DNA from: an uncultured Lachnospiraceae bacterium
GTDB taxonomy: Bacteria > Bacillota > Clostridia > Lachnospirales > Lachnospiraceae
Assembly (NCBI GenBank): GCA_910586095.1
Contig: CAJUHQ010000002.1
Span: forward strand, 18,293 to 82,292
Direction of reading: 5' to 3'
Length of the DNA stretch: 64,000 nt
Notes under the pieces: model-generated
Databases searched by the model: none
Seen by the model: the letters and a program-made list of their open reading frames with translations, nothing else
Told to the model about the DNA's origin: nothing
Made by a program: the position numbers and the translations under genes
In this document: positions 28,009-36,994 of the stretch, in pieces
Position numbering within the stretch: position 1 is the first letter of the stretch
Layout: each line of letters begins with the position of its first letter

Positions 28009-29649
28009 CTATTTTAATCGTTCTACATTGCGCTCCGCACACTCCCATACCACAATATCCGCATCGTTTTGGGAAAGTGCTTGCTCAAATGCCTTGTTAT
28101 AATCATAGTTATAATCTGCAACCATATAATGACTAACTCCCTTTTTAAAGTAATAATCAGCCTCTATCTTAAAAAATGCACTAAAAGAATCTCCTACTAG
28201 AATCATAGATTCATCTACTTTATCCGCCGCTGGTACTTTATGTTGCGGCCAAAAATATACTGTGTCAAATGCATATCGATCCTCACGTCCAATCATCACA
28301 CTGATATCACCTGCATAAGTGGTTGTATGAATATCAAAATCATTGAGATTTAGTTCAATATTTTTTTGATAGTGTTGATTTAGAAGCTCTGCCACTCCCA
28401 CAAGACACCCCACCATATTGCAATGTGTATCTGTTGCATAATACAATGGACACGTATCCTTTAGCTCCAAATACTTCTCCTTAGGATAGATGATTTCAAT
28501 CTCTGAATTTTCTCGAAGATATGCCACTAATTGATCTGTGCGTGTACTCTCACTTTCCCGCACAATATATGATGGCATCTTATCGGCATAGATAATTTCT
28601 TTATTGGGATAAATAACAAGAACAAACTTCGCTCCAACTGCCTGCGCTTTTTGTTTCTGAGCTTCTAGATTCTGTTGAATTGCTGCCATCTCTTCTTGGG
28701 TAAACGAATTATCTCCCACATAATCGTGATAGGAAGAACCATCCTCATTATTTTGAAAAAACAGCCAATTCTCTTTGCCAAAAACTGCAATCTGTAGCGC
28801 CTTGTCCGGTGAAACCTTTGCCATTGCTGCAAGCTCTGCATCAAATGTCTCATATGCTTCTTGGGCGGCAACTTTAGTATACACAGCCTCCACCAATTCC
28901 CCGAGCTTTGGGTCTGCCGCAGCATAATCAATGGTTGCAATCGTCACGGTTTCCGCCCTAATGGCACGCTCTGTTGATCTGTGCTCACTTGTTTGCCCAT
29001 CTATTGATGCCTTTACTGTCTGGGCTGTCACATCCCCCGCCGCTATAGCCAGATCCAAATAGCTGCGCGCTGCCTCGTACTCAACCCGAACTCCCATCCC
29101 ATAGACATACATCATACCAAGCGCACAGTTAATCTCTGCTGCTGGCGTAGTCAGATTGCGAAATGCATTGTACGCTTTCTCGTAATCCTGTAGGAGTCCA
29201 TCACCCATAAAACACAGCTTGCCATAGATTGCAAAAGCATGTTCATTGCCATTTTGATATGCTTGTTCGAGATACAAGGCTGCCTTCTCTATATCAACCT
29301 CTGTTCCAATTCCCTGTAGGAACATTTCTCCGACAAAATACTGTGCATCTGCATTGCCTGCATCTGCCACCTGCTGCATATAAGACAAAGCTTCTTCATA
29401 CCGGTTGCTCTCATCTTCATGTAAAATAGTGAGTGCCTGATAAAAGAGCTGGTTATCCTCCTCTTGCGGAAGAACTACTGTCTTTTGTACTTCCTGCGTC
29501 TCCTCTGGGGGCGGTGTCGTAGTAGTCTCGTTAGGCAGTTGTTCATCAGGCCACTTTTGCATCCTCTTAGCATAAAAAAGAAGTAATCCTACTGTCAGAA
29601 TTGTCAACCCTATCACGAGAACCATTTTCCATTTTTTTTGTTTCATCAT
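28009..29649 (-). CDS. Sel1-repeat protein with AlgX/AlgJ-like SGNH domain
   Basis: 546 residues. One membrane helix near the N-terminus (about 8-26) places the rest outside. A Thr/Pro-rich linker is followed by Sel1/TPR-like repeats (about 83-215) with ADAQYFVGEMFLQGIG and ALGMMYVYGMGV. The C-terminal half (about 285-546) resembles the AlgX/AlgJ acetyltransferase-related SGNH domain: GKENWLFFQNN, VIYPNKEIIYADKMP, ATDTHCN (Asp407/His409) and VGDSFS (486-490). Such domains O-acetylate or bind exported polysaccharides. The gene starts 9 bases after the kinase gene ends, so they are co-transcribed. The fusion is unusual; the polysaccharide role is inferred. Confidence 0.72.
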   Translation of the reverse strand: MMKQKKWKMVLVIGLTILTVGLLLFYAKRMQKWPDEQLPNETTTTPPPEETQEVQKTVVLPQEEDNQLFYQALTILHEDESNRYEEALSYMQQVADAGNADAQYFVGEMFLQGIGTEVDIEKAALYLEQAYQNGNEHAFAIYGKLCFMGDGLLQDYEKAYNAFRNLTTPAAEINCALGMMYVYGMGVRVEYEAARSYLDLAIAAGDVTAQTVKASIDGQTSEHRSTERAIRAETVTIATIDYAAADPKLGELVEAVYTKVAAQEAYETFDAELAAMAKVSPDKALQIAVFGKENWLFFQNNEDGSSYHDYVGDNSFTQEEMAAIQQNLEAQKQKAQAVGAKFVLVIYPNKEIIYADKMPSYIVRESESTRTDQLVAYLRENSEIEIIYPKEKYLELKDTCPLYYATDTHCNMVGCLVGVAELLNQHYQKNIELNLNDFDIHTTTYAGDISVMIGREDRYAFDTVYFWPQHKVPAADKVDESMILVGDSFSAFFKIEADYYFKKGVSHYMVADYNYDYNKAFEQALSQNDADIVVWECAERNVERLK

Positions 29650-29658
29650 ATCTGCCTC

Positions 29659-31809
29659 TTATCGATATCCTCTAGATTGCTGATATTGTACAATCAGCCG
29701 CACATTCTTTTTCTCAAATTCATTTAAGTCCGATTCGTCAAATTCCTGTGGCTTTATTGTTCCATAATACCAACCATATCGTGAAAAATAATTTGTAACT
29801 GCGTCATCACTAAATAATCTGCCATGTCTAGCATAAATTTCAAATGCTGCTAAATAAAGCTCATATTGTGTCAGATGGGCCAAATCGGCATCCATAAGCA
29901 TTGCCGTATTGCTGTTCTCAAGAATATATCCATTTGACACATGTAGAACTTCTGCTGACATAGAAGGAAGATTATTTTGCTTCCTATATTGTTCTCTATA
30001 GACGTCTAAATATTCTATAATTAAACAATTGTAATTTGTTTTTTCTACATATTTATTGATATACTCTATTGCAATTTGTGGTTCTGTATTTTCCTCCATA
30101 TATTTAGATGCCTGTATCCAAACTAATGTTGTGTACACATTTTCCTTAATCTGATTATACTCTTCCCCTGATATGTATTGATCTGCCATCGCAAACATTT
30201 CATTGATATATTCATCATTGCAGTTCTGGGCATACAAATCTCCATTTTGTTGTAGATACCCCTTGTATTCTTCTATGATAGAGTGATACTGATTGTCAAA
30301 AATCTCCTCCTCCATGTATCCTGTATCAAATCCTGCCTCTGAAATGAGGTTTTTCATAATTATCATTTCTCCTGATGCTTGATCTGACATATCCAACGCT
30401 TTATTATATTCTTTTGATGTGACTAATCTGTTTACTTCTGTCTTATACTGATTTTGCCATCCCTCCACAGCTTTTTCCAACAACTCTTGAGCGGTCTGCA
30501 TCTCATCTTCCTCAAAGTTTTTGGCACATTTTACTATTTCGTCTATCACATTATCATAATCTCTTTTACGAATGGCTGTCTCCCACTCTTTAAAAAGAGA
30601 CTCCAATCCAGGCTCTTTCCCTTCTGTTGTAGAAGGTTGTGTTGTAGGAAGTTCTGGGACTGGTTCAGCCTGTTGTGTGGGAGTATTTCTCAAATCATCT
30701 GGTGGAGCATCTTTTGAACCTCCAAAAACACCCAATCCTACTGTCAAGCAAGCTACTGCCGCTATCGCCACAACGACAATCCACTTTATATTTTTTGCTG
30801 GTTTAGCGGTTGGAACAACATCCATCTGATTATAAAAAGCATTGTAAATTGCTCTCATATTCTGAAACCGTTGGTTACTATTGGGGCACAAAGCTACCAA
30901 TAGTGCATCTTCCTCCGAAGAACGAATTGATACCCCCTTTTGACTTGGTTTTATGAGTGTGTCATTTATCAGTCGCTGTGTTGATATAGGTGGACGAATT
31001 CCCATAATACAATAATAGTATGTTGCTGCCAATGCATACACATCCGTCCACGCACCTTGTTTTCCATTCTTATCAAACTGTTCAGGAGGCGCATATCCGT
31101 TTTTTCCTAATGCAAGCTGATCTTCTTCCTCCATTCCCTTTGCAGTTCCAAAATCAATAAGCTTCAACCGCCCATTGGACAAAACCATAATATTGTCTGG
31201 ACTGATATCTCTATGTATCATTCCTTGATCGTGTATTTGAATGAGCGATTCGATAATGGGACGCATCATTTGTTTTGCTTCCTCTGGTGTCAGTGTTTGA
31301 ATCTTGCCATCATTCTGCCTCAAATAATCTAACAGCGTAACGCCTTCAATATATTCCATTACAATGTAGAGTGTATTATTATCCCGAAAATATTCTTTTA
31401 CTTCGACAACACCTTCAAGCGCATCCAATTTTGCAAGACTGCGTGCTTCTTTGATAGTTTCCTCTCGAAGAGCTTCCATACTTGCGTTTTGTGACGATTT
31501 AAACTCAACCTTTGTTCCACTTCTAACAGCATATTTACGCGGATAAAACTCTTTAATAGCAACCTTCATCTCCAATTTTGTATCAAACGCAACATATGTA
31601 ATTCCAAATGAACCCTCCCCAATAACACATCCTACCACATATCTTTTTTCGCGCTCCCCCAACATAGTATAAGGCCTTAATTGGTGGGGCTTAGTAACAT
31701 TGTTTCTCAAATCCCATCTACAATATGGACAGATCGACATTCTGTGAATTTCCTGAATCTGTCGCATACACCTAGGACATAACTTTTCCTTTTCCATCTC
31801 GATAACCAT
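29659..31809 (-). CDS. Transmembrane serine/threonine kinase with zinc ribbon and YARHG domain
   Basis: About 716 residues. An N-terminal zinc ribbon (CPRC, CPYC; about 11-30) precedes a Hanks-type kinase domain (about 57-320) with GEGSFG, the ATP lysine in VAIKEFY (Lys86), HRDISPDN (Asp201) and DFG (219-221), all intact. A single membrane helix follows (about 341-362), then a Thr/Pro linker, a helical extracellular region, and a C-terminal YARHG domain (about 652-711) in place of the PASTA repeats of PrkC. ATG 31809 has GGAGAGGAG upstream; a TTG 11 codons earlier also has GGAG. The PP2C gene just upstream is its natural antagonist, and FHA proteins in the locus are likely readers. Confidence 0.9.
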   Translation of the reverse strand: MVIEMEKEKLCPRCMRQIQEIHRMSICPYCRWDLRNNVTKPHQLRPYTMLGEREKRYVVGCVIGEGSFGITYVAFDTKLEMKVAIKEFYPRKYAVRSGTKVEFKSSQNASMEALREETIKEARSLAKLDALEGVVEVKEYFRDNNTLYIVMEYIEGVTLLDYLRQNDGKIQTLTPEEAKQMMRPIIESLIQIHDQGMIHRDISPDNIMVLSNGRLKLIDFGTAKGMEEEDQLALGKNGYAPPEQFDKNGKQGAWTDVYALAATYYYCIMGIRPPISTQRLINDTLIKPSQKGVSIRSSEEDALLVALCPNSNQRFQNMRAIYNAFYNQMDVVPTAKPAKNIKWIVVVAIAAVACLTVGLGVFGGSKDAPPDDLRNTPTQQAEPVPELPTTQPSTTEGKEPGLESLFKEWETAIRKRDYDNVIDEIVKCAKNFEEDEMQTAQELLEKAVEGWQNQYKTEVNRLVTSKEYNKALDMSDQASGEMIIMKNLISEAGFDTGYMEEEIFDNQYHSIIEEYKGYLQQNGDLYAQNCNDEYINEMFAMADQYISGEEYNQIKENVYTTLVWIQASKYMEENTEPQIAIEYINKYVEKTNYNCLIIEYLDVYREQYRKQNNLPSMSAEVLHVSNGYILENSNTAMLMDADLAHLTQYELYLAAFEIYARHGRLFSDDAVTNYFSRYGWYYGTIKPQEFDESDLNEFEKKNVRLIVQYQQSRGYR

Positions 31810-31886
31810 ACTCCTCTCCAGTTGAAAATCCTTGACTTTCAACCTTCTCCTTTGTGTGTTTTACGCCTACTAATCCCCATGCCGCC

Positions 31887-32612
31887 TCATTTATTTTTTA
31901 TCCATACAGCAACCGCCGTGTTATTATCATGATTTTTAGGCACTCTTGAACGCAAAATCACGGTCATTTTGTTCAGCCAAACCACGGGATTATCAGCTTC
32001 TGACAAAGTGGCTACCATTTCATTTTCTTCCACATATTCCCAGAATCCATCACTGCACAATAAAAATGCGTGGTTATCTTGTTCAATGCTCACTGGCTCC
32101 GAGATATCTATCTGAATCGCTGTCTGATATCCCAGTGCACGCAACAATTTATTTCGATCTTTATGGTAACGTATCTGTGCTTGTGTAATCTCTCCAGACA
32201 AGACCGCCATTTGTGGAACACTGTGATCTAACGTCATATCCTTTAAAATATTGTTCACAAAGTGATAGATCCGCGTATCTCCTACATGGGCCCACCTACA
32301 TTGTGTACTACTTACAAAAAGCACTGCAATCGTAGTCTTCATCTTACATGTTGGTGTCTGCATCTGATAAACTGCTGTGTTTATCTGAGATAGACATCTA
32401 TAGATACGCTCTGATGACCATTCTCCAGCCTCCTGTCTATACGCCTTCTCAATTTCCTTCACTGCACACATCGATGCTGCATCACCGCCTCCATAGCTAC
32501 CTAGTCCATCCGCCACAACAGCACACAATTCATTGCCTTTTGTAAATATATCACAACTATCCTCGTTTGTCTTGCGTCCTCCTTGATCTGTATACTTTGC
32601 AATAAATATCAT
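31887..32612 (-). CDS. PP2C-family protein phosphatase
   Basis: Metal-dependent phosphatase likely to reverse the action of the neighbouring Ser/Thr kinase. The 241-residue domain has the expected aspartates: QGGRKTNEDS, VADGLGSYGGGD, HVGDTRIY, LLCSDGFWE and HDNNTAVAV. It has no membrane segment, so it works in the cytoplasm. It follows the WXG100 gene by 93 bases and precedes the kinase by about 77. A palindromic-repeat fragment (about 31868-31882) lies right after its stop codon. Confidence 0.92.
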   Translation of the reverse strand: MIFIAKYTDQGGRKTNEDSCDIFTKGNELCAVVADGLGSYGGGDAASMCAVKEIEKAYRQEAGEWSSERIYRCLSQINTAVYQMQTPTCKMKTTIAVLFVSSTQCRWAHVGDTRIYHFVNNILKDMTLDHSVPQMAVLSGEITQAQIRYHKDRNKLLRALGYQTAIQIDISEPVSIEQDNHAFLLCSDGFWEYVEENEMVATLSEADNPVVWLNKMTVILRSRVPKNHDNNTAVAVWIKNK

Positions 32613-32659
32613 GGTATTTTGATCCTTCCTGTGATCTTTTTAATAGAAACACGCAAAGC

Positions 32660-32680
32660 AACGGGGAGTGTATCCCCGTT
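32660..32680 (-). terminator. Possible attenuating terminator after the WXG100 gene
   Basis: Perfect 7-bp GC-rich stem AACGGGG / CCCCGTT with a 7-base loop. The following T-tract is poor, so it may only partly stop transcription and let the upstream WXG100 gene be expressed more strongly than the phosphatase and kinase. Confidence 0.45.
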
Positions 32681-32705
32681 CTTTCGCTTATACTCAGTAT
32701 TTTAA

Positions 32706-33005
32706 TTACATTGCGCTACTAAAGCTTGAATTTAGTGAATCGTCAACCTGTGCAAATGCCTCTGCTGCGGCCTGAGCAGATTGACCTAATGTCTCTACCA
32801 ACTCTGGGAATTGATCTAATGCTTTTTTCATAGACTCATACATAGAGGTATATCCTCTTTGTCCACAACCATCCCACTCTGAATCAATTTCCTGGATCTT
32901 ACTATCAATTTGTGACAAAATTTCTCTCAAATCTCCTCCATAATTTATAAGTTCTCCTCCTTGTGAATTTAATACATCTGGTGATACTCTAATCAGTTCT
33001 GCCAT
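32706..33005 (-). CDS. WXG100 family protein (EsxA-like)
   Basis: 99 residues, the size and two-helix hairpin expected of ESAT-6/WXG100 proteins. The turn motif is EWDGCG (WDG at 44-46). The first helix spans about 8-40 and the second about 50-90. The C-terminus has no clear YxxxD/E secretion signal, so it may need a partner. AAAGGAG precedes the ATG. Such proteins are exported as dimers by EssC-type ATPases, one of which is encoded upstream in this locus. Confidence 0.88.
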   Translation of the reverse strand: MAELIRVSPDVLNSQGGELINYGGDLREILSQIDSKIQEIDSEWDGCGQRGYTSMYESMKKALDQFPELVETLGQSAQAAAEAFAQVDDSLNSSFSSAM

Positions 33006-33119
33006 CTTTGTTTCTCCTTTCTTTTCTCTAGTCTTTTTTATAATCTATAGCAACAGCTTATGCTGTAATGCCCATCTACTATAAAACCAATCTCCAAACA
33101 ATAGCTGCATTTTCTATAC

Positions 33120-33434
33120 CTATAAAACGGTATGTTCTGCCTCTTGGATAAGATCATCATAACTTTGCGCAGATTCCTGCAAGATGTTATTGAGTGTGCT
33201 AAGCAAGTCTGCATACTTTCGAATATTTTCTTCCCATGTGACATCTACCATCTTTTGAAACGTCTTTCCCGCATTAGTTGTCCAACCATTATCCCTAAGC
33301 TCTGTCAGACAGGCATCCAATTCTTTTGAGAGATCAAGTAATTGTTCTCCTATATCGGCATACTCCTTACCGCACTGACGCAAAACATTCGTATCAACTG
33401 CCAGATCATACTTGCCTTCTGTTGCTAGCGCCAT
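33120..33434 (-). CDS. WXG100-like small helical protein
   Basis: 104 residues, with two long helices separated by NGWTTNAGKTFQ, where Trp51 occupies the WXG turn but the Gly is replaced (WTT). The second helix has the family-like spacing of aromatic and hydrophobic residues. It probably pairs with another WXG100-size protein of the locus. ATG 33434 lies 10 bases from AGGAGG; an in-frame GTG at 33440 overlaps the upstream TGA as GTGA and would give two extra residues. Tight linkage to the TPR gene supports coupling. Confidence 0.7.
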   Translation of the reverse strand: MALATEGKYDLAVDTNVLRQCGKEYADIGEQLLDLSKELDACLTELRDNGWTTNAGKTFQKMVDVTWEENIRKYADLLSTLNNILQESAQSYDDLIQEAEHTVL

Positions 33435-33436
33435 AC

Positions 33437-34771
33437 TCACTCACCCTCCTTGCCATATCCTTGCTTCAATTCTGGTTTTAGTGCAATCGCATTGTTAATC
33501 TCTTCATCAGACAGCGCTGTTTTTCCAAGCAGCTTATAAACCTCTGCGCGAAGCATATGGATCTCTGCCCGCTCTCCAGTAATATTTGTCATAAAGTCCA
33601 AAAGTTCTAGAGCCTTATCATACTGTTCTAAATCCTTCATACACATTGCACGATAAAGATAGATCTCCACCGCATTTGGATTGGTTAATGTTTTTGTGCG
33701 GTAAATGGTCGCGGCCTCCTGAAACAATGCAGCGGCCTCCTGCGTCTTTCCTAGTTGCTGCAAACAAAATGCCCTGTAATATAATGCTGCATAGTAATAT
33801 CTGTCTTCCTGATCTTTTTCTACAATTTGATTGGCTTCCTCATGCGCCTTGTCAAAATTTTTTTCCGCTAGATAGAGATTTACCAGCATAAAACGAGCTT
33901 CTCCATCAAAATAATTCTCTTCTGTTGTATTCTCCAACCCTTTGCAGGTTTCACAACATGTAATAGCTTTTTGCATATCTGTTTGTTCTGCGGCAATCTG
34001 TGCCTCTAGCAGCAAGAAATTTCTCTTTGCAGGCTCAAAGTATTTCATCTGTTTTGCATGTTGTATCAGCCTGAGAGCCTCCTCAAACTTCTGGGCGACC
34101 GCCATGCTTTTAGCATAGTCAAACATCAGATCTGCATCTTCCGGAAATCGGTCTGTAGCATCTTTTGCAAATGAGATAGCTTCCTTAATATTTCCCTTAT
34201 TTAACAGCAATTGTATTTTTATGTGATACCCGTCAAACAACTCAGGAGACTCTTTTAAAAGCTCCTCCACTGTTTCTTCTGCACTGTCAATCATGTCTAG
34301 ACGAAGCTGTATAGAGATCTTTTTAACTTTAAAATCAGGGCGCGCAGGATTCTTGACACACGCTTTTTGTATGTAACGAAGCGCCATCTGGTCATCATTT
34401 AGGTGCTCATATGCCATTCCCATAAAGAACAACATTTCCTCATTGTCATAGCCGTTTGTCAATGCGAGATTATAGTTTTCAAGACCTTCATGTGCATTGT
34501 CATTCATAAAGCAGGCATTTCCGTAAAGAAAATACAACTCTCCTCTTTTCTCTATGAGTAATGCCTTTTTGTAATATGTCTTTGCCTTTGCAAACTGCTG
34601 TGTCTCCATGCACAAATCGCCATAATTCTTATAGCTCTCCATTACCATTGGCGCAAGCTCTATTGCTTGATCTAGCTTTTCTCGTGCCTTGTCAAAATTT
34701 TTGTTCTGAATCAGAAGCTCTCCTTGCCTATTTAAGTCTAACGCCTCTAATCTACTTTCGTTTGCATCCAT
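33437..34771 (-). CDS. TPR-repeat protein of the secretion locus
   Basis: 444 cytoplasmic residues made of about ten tetratricopeptide repeats; clear units include YKNYGDLCMETQQFAKAKTY and YLYRAMCMKDLEQYDKALEL. No membrane segment is present. TPR arrays in secretion loci often act as chaperones or assembly scaffolds, but no direct evidence is available here. ATG 34771 is preferred because GGAGGATAAAA precedes it; an in-frame start 17 codons earlier has none. It follows the 188-residue membrane protein gene by 136 bases and touches the next gene. Confidence 0.85.
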   Translation of the reverse strand: MDANESRLEALDLNRQGELLIQNKNFDKAREKLDQAIELAPMVMESYKNYGDLCMETQQFAKAKTYYKKALLIEKRGELYFLYGNACFMNDNAHEGLENYNLALTNGYDNEEMLFFMGMAYEHLNDDQMALRYIQKACVKNPARPDFKVKKISIQLRLDMIDSAEETVEELLKESPELFDGYHIKIQLLLNKGNIKEAISFAKDATDRFPEDADLMFDYAKSMAVAQKFEEALRLIQHAKQMKYFEPAKRNFLLLEAQIAAEQTDMQKAITCCETCKGLENTTEENYFDGEARFMLVNLYLAEKNFDKAHEEANQIVEKDQEDRYYYAALYYRAFCLQQLGKTQEAAALFQEAATIYRTKTLTNPNAVEIYLYRAMCMKDLEQYDKALELLDFMTNITGERAEIHMLRAEVYKLLGKTALSDEEINNAIALKPELKQGYGKEGE

Positions 34772-34907
34772 TTTTATCCTCCAATCCCTTGTAAAATCCT
34801 TTACAAAGCTGTTATCACGCACTTTAGAAATTCGCAGTGTTGAATCTCATTTCTCTGTTTTTGTAGGTATCAAATTTATATCAAGAATCTGTGTTTTGCA
34901 TATTTAT

Positions 34908-35474
34908 TTACATATTTTCCAGAATATCGACCTTGATGGGCGAGTGATGTTCAATCTCTGCCACAAAATCGATTTCTGGTGCCATATCTGTGTAAAAATA
35001 ACTGATGCTATCCACCTTCTTATGATGAGAAGGAACTGTTGATACACTCCCATCCTTTTGATAGTCATACCATATACCCTCAACCACCCCAAAAATATTG
35101 ATACGATGTGTTAATGCCTTATACTCACACTTTTTAATATCCTTATAATAAAATGTATCAAATTCCATTCTAGAAAGTTTTGTATTGTAATAATACTTCT
35201 CTCTGTACAGGACTAAATAAGTATCATAAAACCGAATCTCCAATGGAAAGGGAACTGCATATTTGCCCACATATGCCTGTAACATCAAGAAAGCAACTAC
35301 CATAATCACAAGTGGACGCAAAATTCTTGAAAAATCCCGAAACACCAATCCAAAGATTATCATTAGCACAATTAACAAAAAAATGGTCCTTTTGAGATAA
35401 TGGATTGTTATTGTATCTCTCTTGGGTATGGTCACCCTTCCATTTGTCCTCAGAACGTAGTTTGGTTTATCCAC
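34908..35474 (-). CDS. Small two-helix membrane protein, unknown
   Basis: 188 residues. Two adjacent membrane helices (about 30-47 and 53-72) are followed by a cytosolic beta-rich domain (about 75-188) that could have a PH/YcxB-like fold, judging from alternating strands such as LEIRFYDTYLVLYREK. No named family is recognised. It starts with GTG preceded by AAAGGAGG and lies 19 bases after the LXG-like gene, so it is probably an accessory or immunity-type membrane protein. That role is inferred from position only. Confidence 0.5.
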   Translation of the reverse strand: MDKPNYVLRTNGRVTIPKRDTITIHYLKRTIFLLIVLMIIFGLVFRDFSRILRPLVIMVVAFLMLQAYVGKYAVPFPLEIRFYDTYLVLYREKYYYNTKLSRMEFDTFYYKDIKKCEYKALTHRINIFGVVEGIWYDYQKDGSVSTVPSHHKKVDSISYFYTDMAPEIDFVAEIEHHSPIKVDILENM

Positions 35475-35493
35475 CCACTAACCTCCTTTATTC

Positions 35494-36966
35494 CTATGCT
35501 GCTGAAACTTTTGGTATATCCACATTCGGAACATTAATATTGATATCAATATTTATTTGTGGCATATGGATTTGTGGGACTGAAATATTAATTTGGTTTG
35601 ATCCATCAAACATTTTCACAATATTTGACAATCTGTCATTCTCTGTAAACCAATCTGCAAGATCTATTGGAATACTTGCCACATCCCCTAAAGAAACATC
35701 AAATACTTCAATCTTTTTTAACGCAAAATCCCTGATGGATTCAAACCCTTTTTCTCCAAGCTCTCCTTTCCAAATTGCCTCTCCAAGCTCTATCCAATTT
35801 TTCACAACATTACCTTGGTTCTCTGTAATTTCAGCCAAATCTGTGAGACTAGTATCAAATGTGTATTCCATTGTCTTAGCAAAATCACTGATAGAATCTC
35901 CTACTACTTTTCCAAAGTAATCAATATCCATTGATTTAATAGATGAAAAAATCTCCTTGCTCATTTGCACAATCTTATTTTTTCCGTTCACAAGTCCCTC
36001 ACCTAGTGTTTGAGTCAGAAGTCCTCTATTTTTCAAGTCTTTCAAGTTTGCCCAAGTATTTTTAATCCATTCTCCTCCGCCTTTCAAAAACTTGCCAAGT
36101 TCTTGTATATCTTTAATGGCATCAATCACTCCACACACAAACTCTACGCCATCCAATACATTTGCAAACATATGATCTATCTTGTTGTCAGAAAATGTTC
36201 TAACAGTATCTGTAAAGCTATTTAAATTGCTTAACCGATATCCCATCGACGCATCCCCATTTTGGCGCATATTATATGCAACACATTCATTTACCAAATC
36301 CATCGTACCATCTAACAGCGCGATTCCTGCCACTACCAGGCCCGCAACCGCCGCCACAATTGCAAACACACCACTTACTGGAAATGTAAGCACTCCAATC
36401 ACAATGGCTGCTACAGCTCCTACAATCGTAAAGAGTGCCTCCCCTATACCCTTCACTAACTGTTTGCCACCACCAAAGTCATACCATTCCTTTATATTAC
36501 CTTTTAGTTCATCCACTTTTTGAGAAAATGGAGTCACTACATTATTATCAATCCACCGAAATGCAGGAGTTGAATTGGTAAAGCTTGTAAATTGATACGC
36601 GATCCACTGTTCTGCCTGTGACCAGAATCCGTTGTCAATTCCGTGAGTTTCACGAAAGGTTCCTGTCAGTGTATGAATTCGATTAGCCACATTTTTATCT
36701 GTTGTTTTACAATCTTCACACAAATTTTTCAAATTAGATGAATATTTAGTATACTGCTCTTTTGCGTCAGTGAGTGTACGATATTTAGTTGTTGCACTAG
36801 AATATGCTATAGAGATATTAGAAGATCTATCCCCACTATAATTATCTAACTTTTTGATAACATTCTTTTTTATTTCATCTGCATAGGATGAGAGCTTTTT
36901 AGCAACTGTACTAGCCTCTGAAGACGCATTCCGTAAATCTTTATATGATATTGCTATTGTACTCAT
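35494..36966 (-). CDS. LXG/WXG-like large protein, putative type VII substrate
   Basis: 490 residues. The N-terminal 110 residues are helical, Ser/Lys/Asp-rich and resemble LXG/DUF5082-partner domains. A strongly hydrophobic, Gly/Ala/Val-rich stretch (about 178-218) could insert into membranes. A helical middle follows. The last 33 residues form a strand-like repeat of alternating Ile/Val with Pro and Asn (QINISVPQIHMPQINID). No nuclease, NADase or other known toxin motif was found. It is flanked by a coiled-coil partner gene 28 bases upstream and a membrane protein gene downstream, the order expected for an exported effector with chaperone and immunity proteins. Confidence 0.55.
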   Translation of the reverse strand: MSTIAISYKDLRNASSEASTVAKKLSSYADEIKKNVIKKLDNYSGDRSSNISIAYSSATTKYRTLTDAKEQYTKYSSNLKNLCEDCKTTDKNVANRIHTLTGTFRETHGIDNGFWSQAEQWIAYQFTSFTNSTPAFRWIDNNVVTPFSQKVDELKGNIKEWYDFGGGKQLVKGIGEALFTIVGAVAAIVIGVLTFPVSGVFAIVAAVAGLVVAGIALLDGTMDLVNECVAYNMRQNGDASMGYRLSNLNSFTDTVRTFSDNKIDHMFANVLDGVEFVCGVIDAIKDIQELGKFLKGGGEWIKNTWANLKDLKNRGLLTQTLGEGLVNGKNKIVQMSKEIFSSIKSMDIDYFGKVVGDSISDFAKTMEYTFDTSLTDLAEITENQGNVVKNWIELGEAIWKGELGEKGFESIRDFALKKIEVFDVSLGDVASIPIDLADWFTENDRLSNIVKMFDGSNQINISVPQIHMPQINIDININVPNVDIPKVSAA

Positions 36967-36994
36967 GCCTTCCGTTCCTTTCTTGAACTAATTT

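Noticed and set aside
33038..33244. 68-codon minus-strand frame between the two WXG100-size genes
   Set aside because: Overlaps the 33120-33434 gene in another frame; no Shine-Dalgarno.
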